DNA of 64,000 bases from Pomphorhynchus laevis (lineage: Eukaryota; Acanthocephala; Palaeacanthocephala; Echinorhynchida; Pomphorhynchidae). Of this stretch, positions 1-12,389 are shown piece by piece (position 1 is the stretch's first letter; every line of letters begins with the position of its first letter). The notes under the pieces were generated by a model that saw only the letters and a program-made list of their open reading frames with translations, was not told the DNA's origin and did no database searches. Both the position numbers and the translations under genes were made by a program. The stretch covers positions 62,001 through 126,000 of the forward strand of contig WNNJ02000862.1 in the NCBI GenBank assembly GCA_012934845.2. Reading direction: 5' to 3'.

Positions 1-741
1 CATCCAGAGCTTGAATTCACGTTTACCATGACAACATTTGTCGCATGCTGTTGAAGTTCAGAAAATTGTGTATACATATTCCGCGAAAAAGTTGCAAAGA
101 TCTGTTGCACATTTTTTAATTCGACAAAGATAATTTCATTTTCATATATGGGAAATCTTTTGTTGTCCTCTTGATTTGTTCTCGTCTTACCTGTAATTAT
201 TTAATTTATTTTTATTTCCCTCATGGTTGAAAAACGGCAGTAATAAAACTTCTCAGAATAATATTTTTTAATAGAATTTAATAATATTAAACAGGGTTAT
301 TAAAGCCATCTACATACTTAATTTCAACTCTGGATATAGTCCCCTTTTTGTCTAATTTTTCATGCCTGTTCATGTACATTTTGCCCAAAGCCGAAGTGGT
401 TTTAATAAATTTTCTGCATTAATATTATTAATAGAATTTAATAATATTAAACCATATTAAGCCATAAAATATTAAGCCATATTTTATGATGTCATTTAAT
501 ACTGTAATGCTGAAATTATTCCAGTAACAAAAAATAGCAATTTTATAACATTTGAAAACAATGTCATTGTTACTGTGAATTAATTTGATTAAAGAATTTT
601 ATAATTAAATTACATAATTTTAATAAATCTAACAATTTTCATTAGGGATCTTTGTAAATTAAAACAAGGATCGTTGTATTTTACAATAATCTTTATCAAT
701 TAAGGATTAAAATTTTATGTAATGTTCATTCGGGTAGTCAG

Positions 742-831
742 CGGTATGATCAAACCGCCGATAGCTGGTTGAGTGAGTGTCACCAATTGCTAATGACGCT
801 CGATGAGTACAGGATCAGTAGCGGCTTTGAA
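742..831 (+). CDS. possible internal exon of an unrecognised gene
   Basis: A 30-codon stretch is open between a CAG acceptor-like site ending at 741 and a strong GTAAGT donor at 832. It reads RYDQTADSWLSECHQLLMTL and continues to SSGFE, with mixed and charged composition unlike the surrounding AT-rich DNA. The pyrimidine tract before the acceptor is weak. I cannot match it to AIP1/WDR1, whose exons follow at 1855, nor to any transposase I know. It may be an exon of a gene extending left of the window, an exon of a decayed mobile element, or chance. Confidence 0.3.
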
Positions 832-1854
832 GTAAGTTATATAACAGCAATAACAAACGTTTTAAAGAAACAAGTAAGTGAATCACTTATCGCTAGGATT
901 TTAATAAGCAGACGGAATTTATTTTTTGTTGAAAGAGACAACCTTATGCTAATGGACAAAGATATAATAAATATAATGATAATAGAAATTAATTAATAAT
1001 TTAATTAATTAAATTAATAGATTAAATTTAATTTAATCTATTAATTAATAGATTATTAATTATAATAATATAATGCTAATTGACACAATAGAGACAAAGA
1101 TATAATTGACACATTGTTCGAAAACGAATGTACCTTTCTAAGCGTGAATTCAAGTTAATCTCCGCGACTATTTCTCGGATTATGTCGAGTCTTCTACGTA
1201 TATAATAGAGATTATATTCTCCTACGAATCTCTGTTAGTCCTTTAGCACGTGCCAGTTCGGTGTCAGACATGAATGCATTTATCCAATAATAAACCTGTA
1301 GAATCAGTCATTATGCAAATTAACTATAAGCTCCATCTCAGAGCTAACTTAATTCCTGTAATGAGAATCTCTGTTTGGTTATTAGATCGTCTGGCCAAGA
1401 CAGTTTATTTGAACGCTCCCACCAATAGCTGCTGTTTATATTATCAAGCCTGTAACCCAAAATACAAGACCCGTTTAGCGATTTAGCTGGTTTTTTTGTG
1501 AAGATCGAATTATTCAAACGCAGATGACACCGTATCATCACTGATATGCTCTTTTTAAACAACTTTTTCATTCATATAGCTGTAATTATGCCACTGAGTC
1601 CCACTTGCAGCATTAAGTCTGAAATTCAGGCGGGTAAGATCCTTGTCTTACTCGTCTGGGAAACAAAGATCGTTGTATTTTTTGAACGATTGTTGTCAAT
1701 TAATGGTAAAAAATATATATTTGTTTTGAAATGTTAATGTTACACGACATAAACTTGTGTTTCTTCATTATTTTTTAACAAGTGAATTAATTTAATAAAT
1801 TATTAAATGTTTGTTGATTCCTTATTTTATATTCCTATAATTTCTAACTTTCAG
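832..1854. other. AT-rich stretch without recognisable gene
   Basis: This is either intron sequence upstream of the AIP1 exons or intergenic DNA. It includes a strongly AT-biased block around 990-1060 made of ATTAAT-type words. Short open frames at 1274-1486 (+) and 1344-1571 (-) overlap each other and show no family features, so I do not annotate them. Confidence 0.4.
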
Positions 1855-4550
1855 TACATCTGTTTCACTTGATGATCAGCCCGTAGGATGTGCTACTTTT
1901 GATTCCGGAATTGCATTAGTTGTTTGTCGTAATTCAGTGAGTGTCTTATATTAATGATATTGATTATACCTCGTCGGTATCTTTAGATTATCAAGTTTGA
2001 AGGAACTGTACAGATTGCCAAATACCGAATTGGCGATGTAATTCTATCTGTCAGCATTTCACATGACGCCACTGAATTGGTTATTGCAACAAATGTAATT
2101 ATTTAATACTTAATAAAATAATCTGGGTGATTATATCCGCAATTAAATTAATCATTAAATTGCTTTTGGAATTCGTCAATGATTTGGTGTTTATATAGTG
2201 TCTTAAACCTTGTGTATCCGCTGCTATGCTAGTGATTAGACAAAATAGATTTTACTTATAAAATTTTAACATCTTACAATTCAAAATTGTCGATATATTT
2301 ATCTTAATCAATCAAATTAAATAAAAATATATTTAAAGGCATATATTTTATAGTTAAAGGCAGTTAAACATATTGCTCGACAATAATTATAGACTCAAGG
2401 AAAAAATATTTTGTTAACAAGCTTTTGATAATTTAGATCGTTTTCATTTTGCAATATTTTCAATCGACACACTGTATATATAATAAAAACGATCAGGAAT
2501 AATTATGTTCCATGATTCTCATTTCGTTGGTAATTGGAAATTTTAAATTCCAATTGCTTCTGTTGCTAGCCATTACTGGGTTCAGCGTCGCTATGAATAT
2601 GGATTATTTGACCAAGCGTCTGCACAGGTCATCTTTTTTCGATACCCACGATGATTTGTTTGACTGATGTAACACATTCACATTCGTTGCATTGAATTCT
2701 GTATCATGAGGTGATGTGACAGGCTTCAATTTTAATATGTCACACAAAGTTGCAGCTCTTTTATGGTAGAAGTGGACATTTTCTATATTTGAGCGTTTAA
2801 GATGATTTTTAAGAAAATGTACATTTTGTCATTTACAAAGGATGTCCATGCAAATATTTGATGTTACACGTTCTTTTTGATTGCATTGCTACTTTTGTTG
2901 CTAAGGATTCCGACAAAGGATTGGCGAATTGATCTCTTAATAGCCCAGCAGGAAAAGTCAACACTCTGCAGCATCTTTACAATGTTTTGTCGTTATTTTA
3001 TTGCTAAGGCTTTATTGGAACAAATTAACGCTGGTCGACGGAATAGGGCTTTAGCGGTAACGATCTTATATGTAGACGAAGTGTGAGAATTCCACAGAAG
3101 CGGTTGCCAAGGTATACCGGGTTTTCGAAATATCGTCGTTTGGATTCATGTTCGGAATTTTGTAACTTCCAAGTCGATAAAATTAAATTTTAGATGAGAA
3201 TTTTCAAGAGTGACGTTTCATTGGATATACATGTCCTGCGAATTCAATAATGCTGCAAAGTTAGCATTATGTTTTCTTTGAGTCTATAATATTTCCTGCA
3301 ATATGGATAATAATCCGACTCAAATGAAATTTTAACGTAGATATTTATATTTTTAGATATTTATCTAAATATTTATAAAAATAAATAATAAATTTATAAA
3401 AACTATCTAACCATTAATCAAAATATTAGATTTCATTATTTCATTATTCGCTTACATGATGTTCATGAATAACATGAACATCACACATTTATTTTTAAAT
3501 AAATCATCTATAACAACTTAAAAGTTACCTAATTTAATAATTTAAAACGCAAATACCCACAGTTAGTTTAATAAATATGAAGATGATATCCATCATCTTC
3601 ACTAAGAATAGTGGTTAATAATGAAAAATGTTTAAAAATTCAAGATGTACTTTACAGAAATTAGGAATAATGAAAAAATATATATTTAATTTTTTATGTT
3701 GGTAATTTTATTAATTATAATTATATTCAGAATTTATTATATTAATTTATTAAAATCATAAAGTTAATTTTTAAATAAAATTATTTATTATTTTTTATTA
3801 TTAACAACTAAGATAATTACTTAATAAAAATCAGTTAGGTGAATATCTGCGTATATATAGAATAGTTGCTAGGTCACACAAGGTGACTTTCACATTGAAA
3901 ACCAGCTACAGAATCCTTTCTTCATGATATTCAATTCCATACACCCTGACTACTAACGGCACCATTGCCACAGCCGTTTTCGTTTCGCCCGCTTTTTGCC
4001 ACATGTTGGTAGCCCCGGGCTCGTCAGAAGGCTGACTACCAACTCTTCTACTTTTGAAATTTGACTTATCCGAGATTCGAGCGTCGCACTCCGTACTTTG
4101 GCTTGCGCTCTTGGACTGCTAGGCTACGAATCCAGGATTACCAGATTTCACACAGTATATGAAAGCTTCCATCATGATCTCCAGAAACTGCATTGTCCGA
4201 GATGCTCTCTGCAATGCTTATTATAGATTGTTCCGTATGGGATCATGAAGATCAATTGAAATCGGGACTGGTGATCCTTTTATGGATGCTTATTTATGTA
4301 TTGAATAGTTGCTAGGTCAGACGAGGTGACTTTCGCATTGAAAATCAGCTACAGAAACGAAAACGGCTGTGGCAATGGTGCCGTTAGTAGTCAGGGTGTA
4401 TGGAATTGAATATAATGAAGGAAGGATTATGTAGCTGGTTTTCAATGTGAAAGTCACCTTGTGTGACCTAGCAACTATTCAATACATAAATAAGCATCCA
4501 TAAAAGGATCACCAGTCCCGATTTCAATCGATCTTCATGATCCCATAAGA

Positions 4551-4599
<49 letters not shown>

Positions 4600-6219
4600 A
4601 TCTTTAGATAATAAGAATCTAATTTAAATTCTAATTCTGTAATATTTTATATACGAAACATTTATCCAAATTATTTGTCTAACAATTCGCGCAAATAATT
4701 TTAATAGGTGACGTCATTCTCAAACTTAATTAGGAATCTCGGCTGCTCTTAGCTCTATGTGAACATTATGTCTGCATGGATTAATCGAAATAAGAACTAT
4801 CTAACGTTGAATATTTAGGATTAAGTCCACTAAATTACATTTAATAAACTGTACAAGGAGTAATTAAAAAATTAAATTTATTATTAATAATTATTTAATA
4901 TTTTATACGAAAGAAGAATGTCATACGAAGAAAGTGGTGTGGTTTGCATTTATTGTACGTACAGAATGATTCAAATATTGAATTAATTATATTATGGTTG
5001 AAATATAAATATTTACCAACGGCACAGTTTACAATGAATTTTTGCATTCATCGTTATTTGCAATCAACTATTTTATAGAACTAGAGTATTTCTGGTATTT
5101 TCATTATTCTTGAGCAGAGGTAATAACTTTGTTTTTGCATTTTAATGGGTACATTTAAATTTGTACATTTAAGGAGTACAGATTTCAGAGCAAAACTTAT
5201 TTGTAAAGTTACTTTTCTAAATTTTAAAACGCAATATTAAATTATCACCTATTTTATTCAAAAGTTGCAAACATGAAATCTAAAATTTTAAATTCTAAAA
5301 TTAGAGAATTTACTTTTCAAATTATCTTATTATACCGTTAGATAGTATTTATTATATTGCTATTTAATAAATTACAAAAAAAATAAATTTTCAAAGTAGA
5401 GAATAAATTATCTAATTATACAGTGCGCAATATTTGAAATATAAAATGCATAATGAAAGGACTGTAATTAATTTACTGATTAACATATTATATAAATTGA
5501 TAATATATGATTTGTCGCGTCAGTTCGGTTTCTCCCAGAGTTAATCAATAAATGACATGTATTGCATTGATTAACTAAGGCCAAACAAGAAGTTTTGCTG
5601 CATATAGCAATATTCGGCCAAATACCTAGAATAATTGTTGCTTACGTATTTATAATTTAATGTTTTAATAAATATCATATTTGCTATATTTAAATAACAA
5701 ATAATATATCTTGATTAAACAACATAATATTAAAATATAATGTAACTATTGACAAAATTGTATCTATAAATTTAAAATTTCCTTGTTGTTTAGAATCATA
5801 AAGTCCTGATTTATCTAATCTCCGATCTCGAAAAACCGATGCGCATTCTTAAATTTGAAGATAATGTTAACAAAATGGCACACAGTCCAAATGGACAATA
5901 CATTGCAATGGCCTACGACGAATCTAACAAAGTAGTGTGCTTTCGAAGGTCAGACTATGAAACAATCGATAACGACTATTGGAATTTTCATGCAGCTAAA
6001 GTTACGAGTCTAAGTTGGTGTCCTTCAAGTCAATACCTTGCATCTACTTCGATAGATTCACATGTAATGATCTATGATACTAAAAACATACGAATCACGC
6101 AACAAAATCGAAACGCGCATGATCGAAGTCCAGTTATGGCGTCATCTTGGCCTGTTCAGGATATACTTTATACTGGTGGGCACGACAGCTGCGTACGAAA
6201 ATGGAGAGTAACACTATAG
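1855..6219 (+). CDS. AIP1/WDR1-like WD40 protein, last three exons
   Basis: Exons are 1855-1936, 1987-2094 and 5794-6219 (stop TAG), separated by introns of 50 nt and 3699 nt; the frames join cleanly. The peptide includes DDQPVGCATFDSGIALVVC, SVSISHDATELVIATN, WNFHAAKVTSLSWCPSSQYL and ends VRKWRVTL. Order and spacing match the last WD40 blades of actin-interacting protein 1 (WDR1 in vertebrates, UNC-78 in C. elegans), which has two seven-bladed propellers and helps cofilin disassemble actin filaments in the cytoplasm. Only about 205 of the roughly 600 residues expected are present; the N-terminal exons must lie left of the window. The long intron contains a foldback element (3860-4545) and a (TA)n run. 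The family call rests on recall of WDR1 and UNC-78 C-termini. A plain WD40 protein of another family is the less likely alternative. Confidence 0.85.
2877..3086 (+). mobile_element. possible Merlin transposase fragment
   Basis: This lies in the long AIP1 intron. A 69-codon open frame contains FCRYFIAKALLEQINAG and ends ILYVDEV. The order FCR, hydrophobic helix, then I-Y-V-D-E resembles the Merlin/IS1595 segment seen more clearly at 15230-15330 (NYCRVIMLAIVL, then IIYVDEA). Only this short part is visible and no inverted ends were recognised. The match is weak and could be chance. Confidence 0.3.
3860..4545. mobile_element. foldback element with nested inverted repeats
   Basis: The segment 3860-3992 is repeated in reverse complement at about 4348-4480, and 4235-4345 in reverse complement at about 4430-4545. 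The recurring end begins gaatagttgctaggtca and appears at 3860, 4302 and, inverted, at 4480. The centre (about 3990-4230) is more GC-rich than the flanks and holds a small hairpin (ttggtag...ctaccaa). No transposase frame is present, so this looks like a non-autonomous foldback/MITE insertion in the AIP1 intron. Confidence 0.7.
4553..4595. repeat. (TA)n microsatellite
   Basis: A run of about 21 TA units directly follows the right end of the foldback element. TA-rich tails at this position may reflect insertion at TA sites or slippage. Confidence 0.9.
4600..5790. other. AT-rich intron sequence
   Basis: This is the remaining part of the last AIP1 intron. I see no reading frame, repeat or RNA gene that I can support. 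The intron ends with a T-rich acceptor ttgttgtttag at 5783-5793. Confidence 0.5.
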
Positions 6220-6914
6220 ATGAAAATATACATAGATTAAAGCTAGAAACTAAAATAATTTTTTGAAAAACAACGTAATTTGAATCGTTGATTCAAACGT
6301 TGATTGTATTAGTATTAAAAGTGTTCGATGATTTTATAAGTCGATTTATTTTAATTTTATAATATTTATATAATATTTAGATATTATCTTATTCGTTAGT
6401 ATGTTTAAATAATCAGACAAGGTATTTAATATTTCTACATCGTTTTACGCTGGGTGTTGTGTACATCGTAAATTTTAGATAATGACTACTTGTATCAAAT
6501 TGAATGTGAAATTAATTTTTGAGGTGCGACAAAATTATTTCTTTTTTAATCTAAATTATCTTGGATAGCTGTTTTACAGCATTATTAGAAACGGGATGCA
6601 ATTTGATGCATAAGTTAATGTAGACATTAATTAGTCCACATTGATTAATTATACATGAATTTAGGCATTTATTATATAATAAAGCAATTGCATCCGATTC
6701 CAAGGTGGGGACAAAATGTATATGTTGTACATAATGTATAACTTATGCAAATTATCGATGTCATCCGTTGCATTGGATAATCATCATAATTTGAGGGATT
6801 CGAGAAAATGATTTATTTAAAATTTGAAATTGTTAATTATCATTGCTAAACATGCCGTCAATTTAACAGTCATTCAAGTGACATTAATAAGAGTTGCAAC
6901 TGATATTTCATGCG

Positions 6915-7630
6915 ATATGTAAAATACGAGAACGGGAAAAGGGTGGTATTTAACAAAACACTGTCCAACCATACCTTTCACTTAATCTATTTTAAATTAT
7001 TTTGAATTGTGCTTATTCTTACTTGTGTTTAAACAGACTGAAGCTCCTAATGTACTAAAAGGCATACTTGTAATCCAGAAAGCGACATTGATAAGAGTCA
7101 ATTGATATTTCATGTAAATATAATGCCATTCCAAAAATACGATTTACATTGGGTTTCCCAATCTTGTGAAGTAAATCTTCAACTCGCATTGTACGACATT
7201 TTAAATTGTTCCTTAGAAATAAGTTAAGGATTATATATCATTGCTAAACATGCCGTCAATTAGTCATTCAACCGACTTTAGACTTTTATCAACAAATGAT
7301 ATACTAAGAATCTTCAGTGTCTTAAATTTATTGACAATGTTCCTATATTTTATAATTCGTATTAGCAACATAACTAAGATCAACGAATATATTATCTCAA
7401 CTATCCACTTGCATCTATCATACCTAGGATAAAACTTCTATAGAGTTAAACTTCTTTAGAGTTACAACTGATATCCCATGCGTCTATTATGTCATTTCAA
7501 AAAAGACGGTTTCCCGATCCTGCTAAGCCAATCTTCAACTCGCATTGTACGACATTTTAAATTGTTCCTTAGAAATAAGTTAAGGATTATATATCATTGC
7601 TAAACATGCCGTCAATTAGTCATTCATTCC
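6915..7630 (+). mobile_element. MITE family R2, copy A plus partial tandem copy
   Basis: The stretch from about 6915 to 7445 is near-identical, in reverse complement, to about 11405-11945. It begins with taaaatacgagaacgggaaa and contains an identical 63-codon open frame in both copies (7241-7432 here), which I read as a passenger of repeat identity rather than a protein gene. After 7445 the copies diverge, but 7535-7625 repeats the internal block starting cttcaactcgcattgtacga a second time. No transposase motif is visible. The terminal block also recurs at about 16240-16320. Confidence 0.7.
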
Positions 7631-7732
7631 TAAACATCAATTAAAATAAATATTTAAATCTAAAGTATTTTGATCTTAAATATTTTAAGCTAAATTTAAA
7701 TTTTAATTAGATAAAAAATTAATTAAATATTT

Positions 7733-9380
7733 ATAAATTGACTAATAAATAATATGCAATGTATTAGAATTAAAATTAAAGATTAATTTTAGTATAATTA
7801 AAGTCCTTAGCACTAAGTAGTTTAATTTATTATAAACTTACAATTCTTGTGTTATCTCTTATTCGACATTCTTAAAAATATTCTATTTAAAGGAACACTT
7901 ATCTCTACTTATCTTTATGTAAAAATAATAACCGAAATTGATTTTATGCAGTGAGAGTAATTTCTTTTTTTATAATCGTGTACTCCTTACGTGTGCATTA
8001 AATTTTAAAATATTTCCAAGTAGCTGAGTAATTTCATTTGCCTTATATGCTAATTTAGACATTAATTAGTCCCCATTAATTAATCACTGATTTAATTAGT
8101 TATATGCTTTTTAATAAAAATAATAATATCAATATTAATATTAGTAAACTATAATAAATATTAAATATTAATAAACTATAATATTAAAGGGATTCTTAAA
8201 TGTTCACTGATTTCCAAAGTCTGTCAAAATATTAAGGTATTTCAATTGCAAGGATTCGCGGTCGCATGCCTTTACTCTTTAAATACTCCGTTATAAAACC
8301 ATTTAATATAAAATAACTTAAAAATTGTACACTGTCAGCAAAGTGAACAAACAAGAAACAATAGAATTCAAAAACTGCTATAAATAGGTAAATTACATTT
8401 TGTGATTTTATTTTACCTTTTTAATTTGTTTTACACATTTTGATGATTTTTTACAGTTTTTAATGTGTAATAAATTGCTAAACCTTTACAAATTATTACA
8501 GTTATAATTTCCCAATACAAATTTAAACGATAAAGGTTTCCCATTACTTTTGTCGCAACCAGTTGTGATGAGTGTTTTTGTCGCAACCAGTTGTGAGGAG
8601 TATCCTTTAATGATGAGCAGTAATGACGACAAAACGGCAGTGATTAGGATTGCTCGTTGTAACTACGTTTGGCGTCTACTGCAAAGATAGTATCACTAAA
8701 TAGTATGTTTTGACATTAGTGCAAGGTAAACCAGTTATGTGACTTGAATATCGCAGTTCCGTGTGCATTGCGATTACATGTATCTTGTGATCATATCAGG
8801 GATTATTATGTCTCCAGGGATTATTATCTGTAATAATGAAGCGTAATAATAATGATAGTAATGATACGCGGCCATTAGGGTTGGTCTACTTGTCGTAATT
8901 TGCCGTTTATTACAATGAATATACAGAATCGCCATAACTATTTAATTTTAATTTATTATTTCGTCAATGGTAGTTAGCGTATAAAAGTTTCCTCCTTTTA
9001 ATTACCAAATTCTGCAAAATTCAAATTATTAAATTAAAATTGTTTCCGTGAAAATCACTTAAATCACCACATTTGCCTCATCGGTGAAAAATCTCTTGCT
9101 AAAAATTTCATTCTTATAATTTTATTATTTTTGTCAAATTGATATTAAATGCATCAGATATCATTTTTATCATATTCTTTTTATATCGTATTATTGTATC
9201 TCATATTCACGATTGCAATTTTTCAGAACGTTTTACTCTCAAACTTAAACGTTCTATGACATACGAGTTTTATTTGAACGTTGGATAGTAGATCGGTCAG
9301 GTACTGATATGTTAATGCGACATATTCTTAATCAAAACGCCATTTAAATATTTATAATTTAAAAATATTACTTTATCCTT
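7733..9380. other. AT-rich intergenic DNA with small duplications
   Basis: At 7733-7775 a terminus of MITE family R9 is visible (attgactaataaataa). At about 8548-8600 a 27-bp word containing gtcgcaaccagttgtga occurs twice in tandem. Nothing else is recognisable. Confidence 0.5.
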
Positions 9381-9384
9381 GCTG

Positions 9385-9498
9385 TTATGTTAGGTCGAAG
9401 ATGAGGTGCCGAAACATAATAACATAGCAGTTCCTTATGATGATCCCTATTCCTTATTCTGATACATCGTATGTTATTTATTAATCAATTCATAAAAA
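9385..9498 (-). mobile_element. MITE family R9, truncated copy
   Basis: Read on the minus strand this begins catttttatgaattgattaa and proceeds through a block matching the MITE at 63629-63851, including the shared words aggaactgc and atgtttcggcacc. The far end with the second inverted terminus is missing. Confidence 0.6.
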
Positions 9499-9671
9499 TG
9501 ACTTTTATTTTAAATTTAAACTTGATATAAATATAAATTATATAAAATCTTATATAATTGTTTATTATTCATCTTCATTTTTAAAATATAAAGTATAAAA
9601 TTCAGACTCAGTTATGTGATCTTATTTGTGCTTAAATTTTATAAAAAAATTTCAACTTTTGCTCGGCGGTT

Positions 9672-10323
9672 GGCACAATAATGGACGATGTATCCTTCAC
9701 AATCGCTGTGGCACTACGACTCGGCATCAAATTTAGCGGAGGAATTCACGTGTTGATGCAGAAATACCAGCGACGCATTGGGCTTGCATGGTTTACGCAC
9801 TCTCTCGACACAGCCTATCCCAGCACACTCGACACCGAGTTGAACCACACAATTTGAATGGTTTAATCTTCAGCGGTGATACCTTCTTGATTAGAGCCGG
9901 TCGGTTTGTGTCGCAGCTATGTCAATCGACCGGATGGAAGAACTGATTCCTTGGAAGAACGGTAAAATACTAATTTGGGACGTTATCTGTATGAACCCTC
10001 TAATGGTGAGTTACGAGGATAAAGCAGTCATTTGGACTGGTGAGGTAGTTACAATCGTTCCAGTATCCGTTGAGTCCTAGGGAGTCTTGAGCAAGGAAAC
10101 CTCGTATTTTATCGAAGAGATCAGAAAGATGATATCCGGAACCACGGGTGAAATTCGATCAACGGCTTTCCTCATGCAGCGATTAAGCGTAGCGGCTCAG
10201 CGAGGCAATGCCGCTTGTATACTCGAGTGCCTAAGCGATCAATCAGTTGCTGGTTTTTTCGAGGATAAAAATGTTTCAGTGTTGAAGACTAAAATCCTGA
10301 AATATCTGAAGCAATTTATTTAA
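9672..10323 (+). mobile_element. C-terminal fragment of a retroelement-type ORF (broken)
   Basis: The last part has an open frame at 10087-10323 including IRKMISGTTGEIRSTAFLMQ and RLSVAAQRGNAACILECL. The preceding DNA carries histidine- and cysteine-rich remnants and a block recalling the motif P-W-K-x-G-K-x-L-x-W-D-V. This motif order (a zinc-finger-like segment, W-D-V, then S-x-A-F-L-x-Q-R-L-S-V-A-x-Q-R-G-N-A) is one I associate with the region downstream of reverse transcriptase in ORFs of widespread invertebrate retroelements. The exact superfamily is uncertain. The copy is a fossil fragment with several breaks and no reverse transcriptase in the window next to it. Confidence 0.5.
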
Positions 10324-10401
10324 TATTTATAATTTATAAATAATATAAATTATTTTTTATTTATTAGACAATTCATAGCAATGAAAAAGAAGATAACGCC
10401 C

Positions 10402-10438
10402 TATACTAAGTTCTATAATTATAAGAGAACTTAGTATA
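10402..10438. repeat. perfect short hairpin
   Basis: A 13-bp stem (tatactaagttct and its complement) encloses an 11-nt loop. No T-run or neighbouring gene suggests that it is a terminator. Confidence 0.6.
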
Positions 10439-10502
10439 CTAATTAGAAGTGGATAAGTTCAAAATTAGACAGTAATGTCTAATTAGAATGTATAAAATTA
10501 AA

Positions 10503-10582
10503 CTTTGAACATTAAATGCTCAAAAATTTAAATTTTGAACATTAAATGCTCAAAAATTTAAATTTTGAACATTAAATGTTAT
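10503..10582. repeat. 33-bp tandem repeat, about 2.5 units
   Basis: The word ttgaacattaaatgctcaaa recurs at a period of about 33 bp; the last unit is degraded. Confidence 0.8.
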
Positions 10583-10839
10583 ATTAAATTTAGACACTAT
10601 GTGAAGAAATAAATGTAGATTGTAAGTTGTAAAGATTTATATGGGTAATGTAGGTGTTGATGTTATTGCAAATCTTATACGAAGAAAAATGGCTAAATTA
10701 TGGTTTTTGCTATTATAAGAGCAAATATCGTCGTTTTATTATATAATCAAGCAGGAATATTTTGCAGTTCACGTAAATAGGAAATAGTTATTAAAAGAGG
10801 AGCGAATATTTTTTCATGAGCAGATTGTGTATGCCACAG

Positions 10840-11945
10840 CATATCAAAAGGATTAAGAATGGGGTTGGAAAATAATTGACTAGTTATTCAACAATCCATT
10901 TTATCATCTACGATGATAAAATGATACACCGGCAACAATATCTGATTGGTATCTAGGTCGCCGTGAGGTTTGTCTCGATTTAGCATGAAATACTATTGAC
11001 GAAGATATCTCATTTTAATCTTATTATATTATTTGTACAACGACATACTGCTTTTCAATAGTATGGATATACGTTGATAAAATGATACTCCGACAACAAT
11101 ATCTGATTGTTATCTGGATTGACGTGAGGTTTGTTTAGATTGACTAATTCGTATGCAGCATACTAATAAAATTTATAGTGTTGGTATCGTTCAACTCGAT
11201 TAAGCCTCAGTTGGAAAAGGGAATATAATGTTGGTTGAATGGTCTAGAGGAATTGGATCTTAGGTATTTTTACGTGAAAGTATACAATGTCGTGAATTTT
11301 ACACGGTTTTAGTTATACATCACACTAATAAAATTGGTGGTGTTTATATCATCCTTTAAGTCGAAAGGTCCAATGTTGAAAAATAAAATATAAGGAAAAT
11401 TGAATGGATAATAGAAGTTTTATCCTAGGTATGATAGATGCAAGTGGATAGTTGAGATAATATATTCGTTGATCTTAGTTATGTTGCTAATACGAATTAT
11501 AAAATATAGGAACATTGTCAATAAATTTAAGACACTGAAGATTCTTAGTATATCATTTGTTGATAAAAGTCTAAAGTCGGTTGAATGACTAATTGACGGC
11601 ATGTTTAGCAATGATATATAATCCTTAACTTATTTCTAAGGAACAATTTAAAATGTCGTACAATGCGAGTTGAAGATTTACTTCACAAGATTGGGAAACC
11701 CAATGTAAATCGTATTTTTGGAATGGCATTATATTTACATGAAATATCAATTGACTCTTATCAATGTCGCTTTCTGGATTACAAGTATGCCTTTTAGTAC
11801 ATTAGGAGCTTCAGTCTGTTTAAACACAAGTAAGAATATGCAAAATTCAAAATAATTCAAAATATATTAAGTATGGTGGGACAGTGTTTAGTTTAATACC
11901 ACCTTTTTCCGGTTCTCGTATTTTACATAACGGAAGGAATTAGTA
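10840..11945 (-). mobile_element. MITE family R2, copy B with diverged ~162-bp tandem units
   Basis: The part 11405-11945 is the reverse complement of copy A (6915-7445) and includes the same 63-codon frame at 11420-11611. The part 10914-11400 extends the element further than copy A and is built of diverged tandem units: gataaaatgata starts at 10914 and 11076, and actaataaaatt at 11161 and 11322, a period near 162 bp. The outer end reads ccggttctcgtattttacat. No coding sequence is recognisable. Confidence 0.65.
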
Positions 11946-12070
11946 AGATACGTACGTGGTTATTAGGCTTTTGATCGAGGATATTTAGGCTTTTATATAT
12001 TAGGCTTTTGATTTTATTACGAGATATTTTATTTATAATTTTTTAAGAAAGAATTTCAATAAAACTTTTT

Positions 12071-12389
12071 TAATTAACACGAAGATGGAAGTATGAACCT
12101 GTATGCTTTTTTACAAACTTCGTCTAGAAGCTTAATCCGGAATGCGTCTACCAAAGACGCCTAGCCCCCAATAGGGCGTTTCGACCTTAGTCTACTCATC
12201 ACTACAGGGTGGTATCATTAGTGTGGCCCTGTAGTGAAGCTTCCCGACGTGGTTGTAGCCCCGTTTAAGCGACGTGGTTGTAGTTCCGGGTTAAGAGTCT
12301 TCCCAACGTGTATTTTGCTCCGGGTTAAGCTTCCCGACGAAGGTTGTAAAAAAGCCTGCAGGTTTATACTTTCCTGTTCGTCTTAATTA
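12071..12389. mobile_element. 319-bp TIR element (family R3)
   Basis: The left end (12071-12141) and right end (12321-12389) are inverted repeats of about 68 bp. They share the words gcttttttacaa, cttcgtc and aagcttaa. The centre is unusually GC-rich for this window and holds two tandem copies of gacgtggttgtag. It has no coding capacity. A left-half copy occurs at about 13500-13640. Confidence 0.75.

Noticed and set aside
7241-7432. 63-residue frame identical to one at 11420-11611
   Set aside because: It is part of a MITE repeated in inverted orientation; identity extends well outside the frame.
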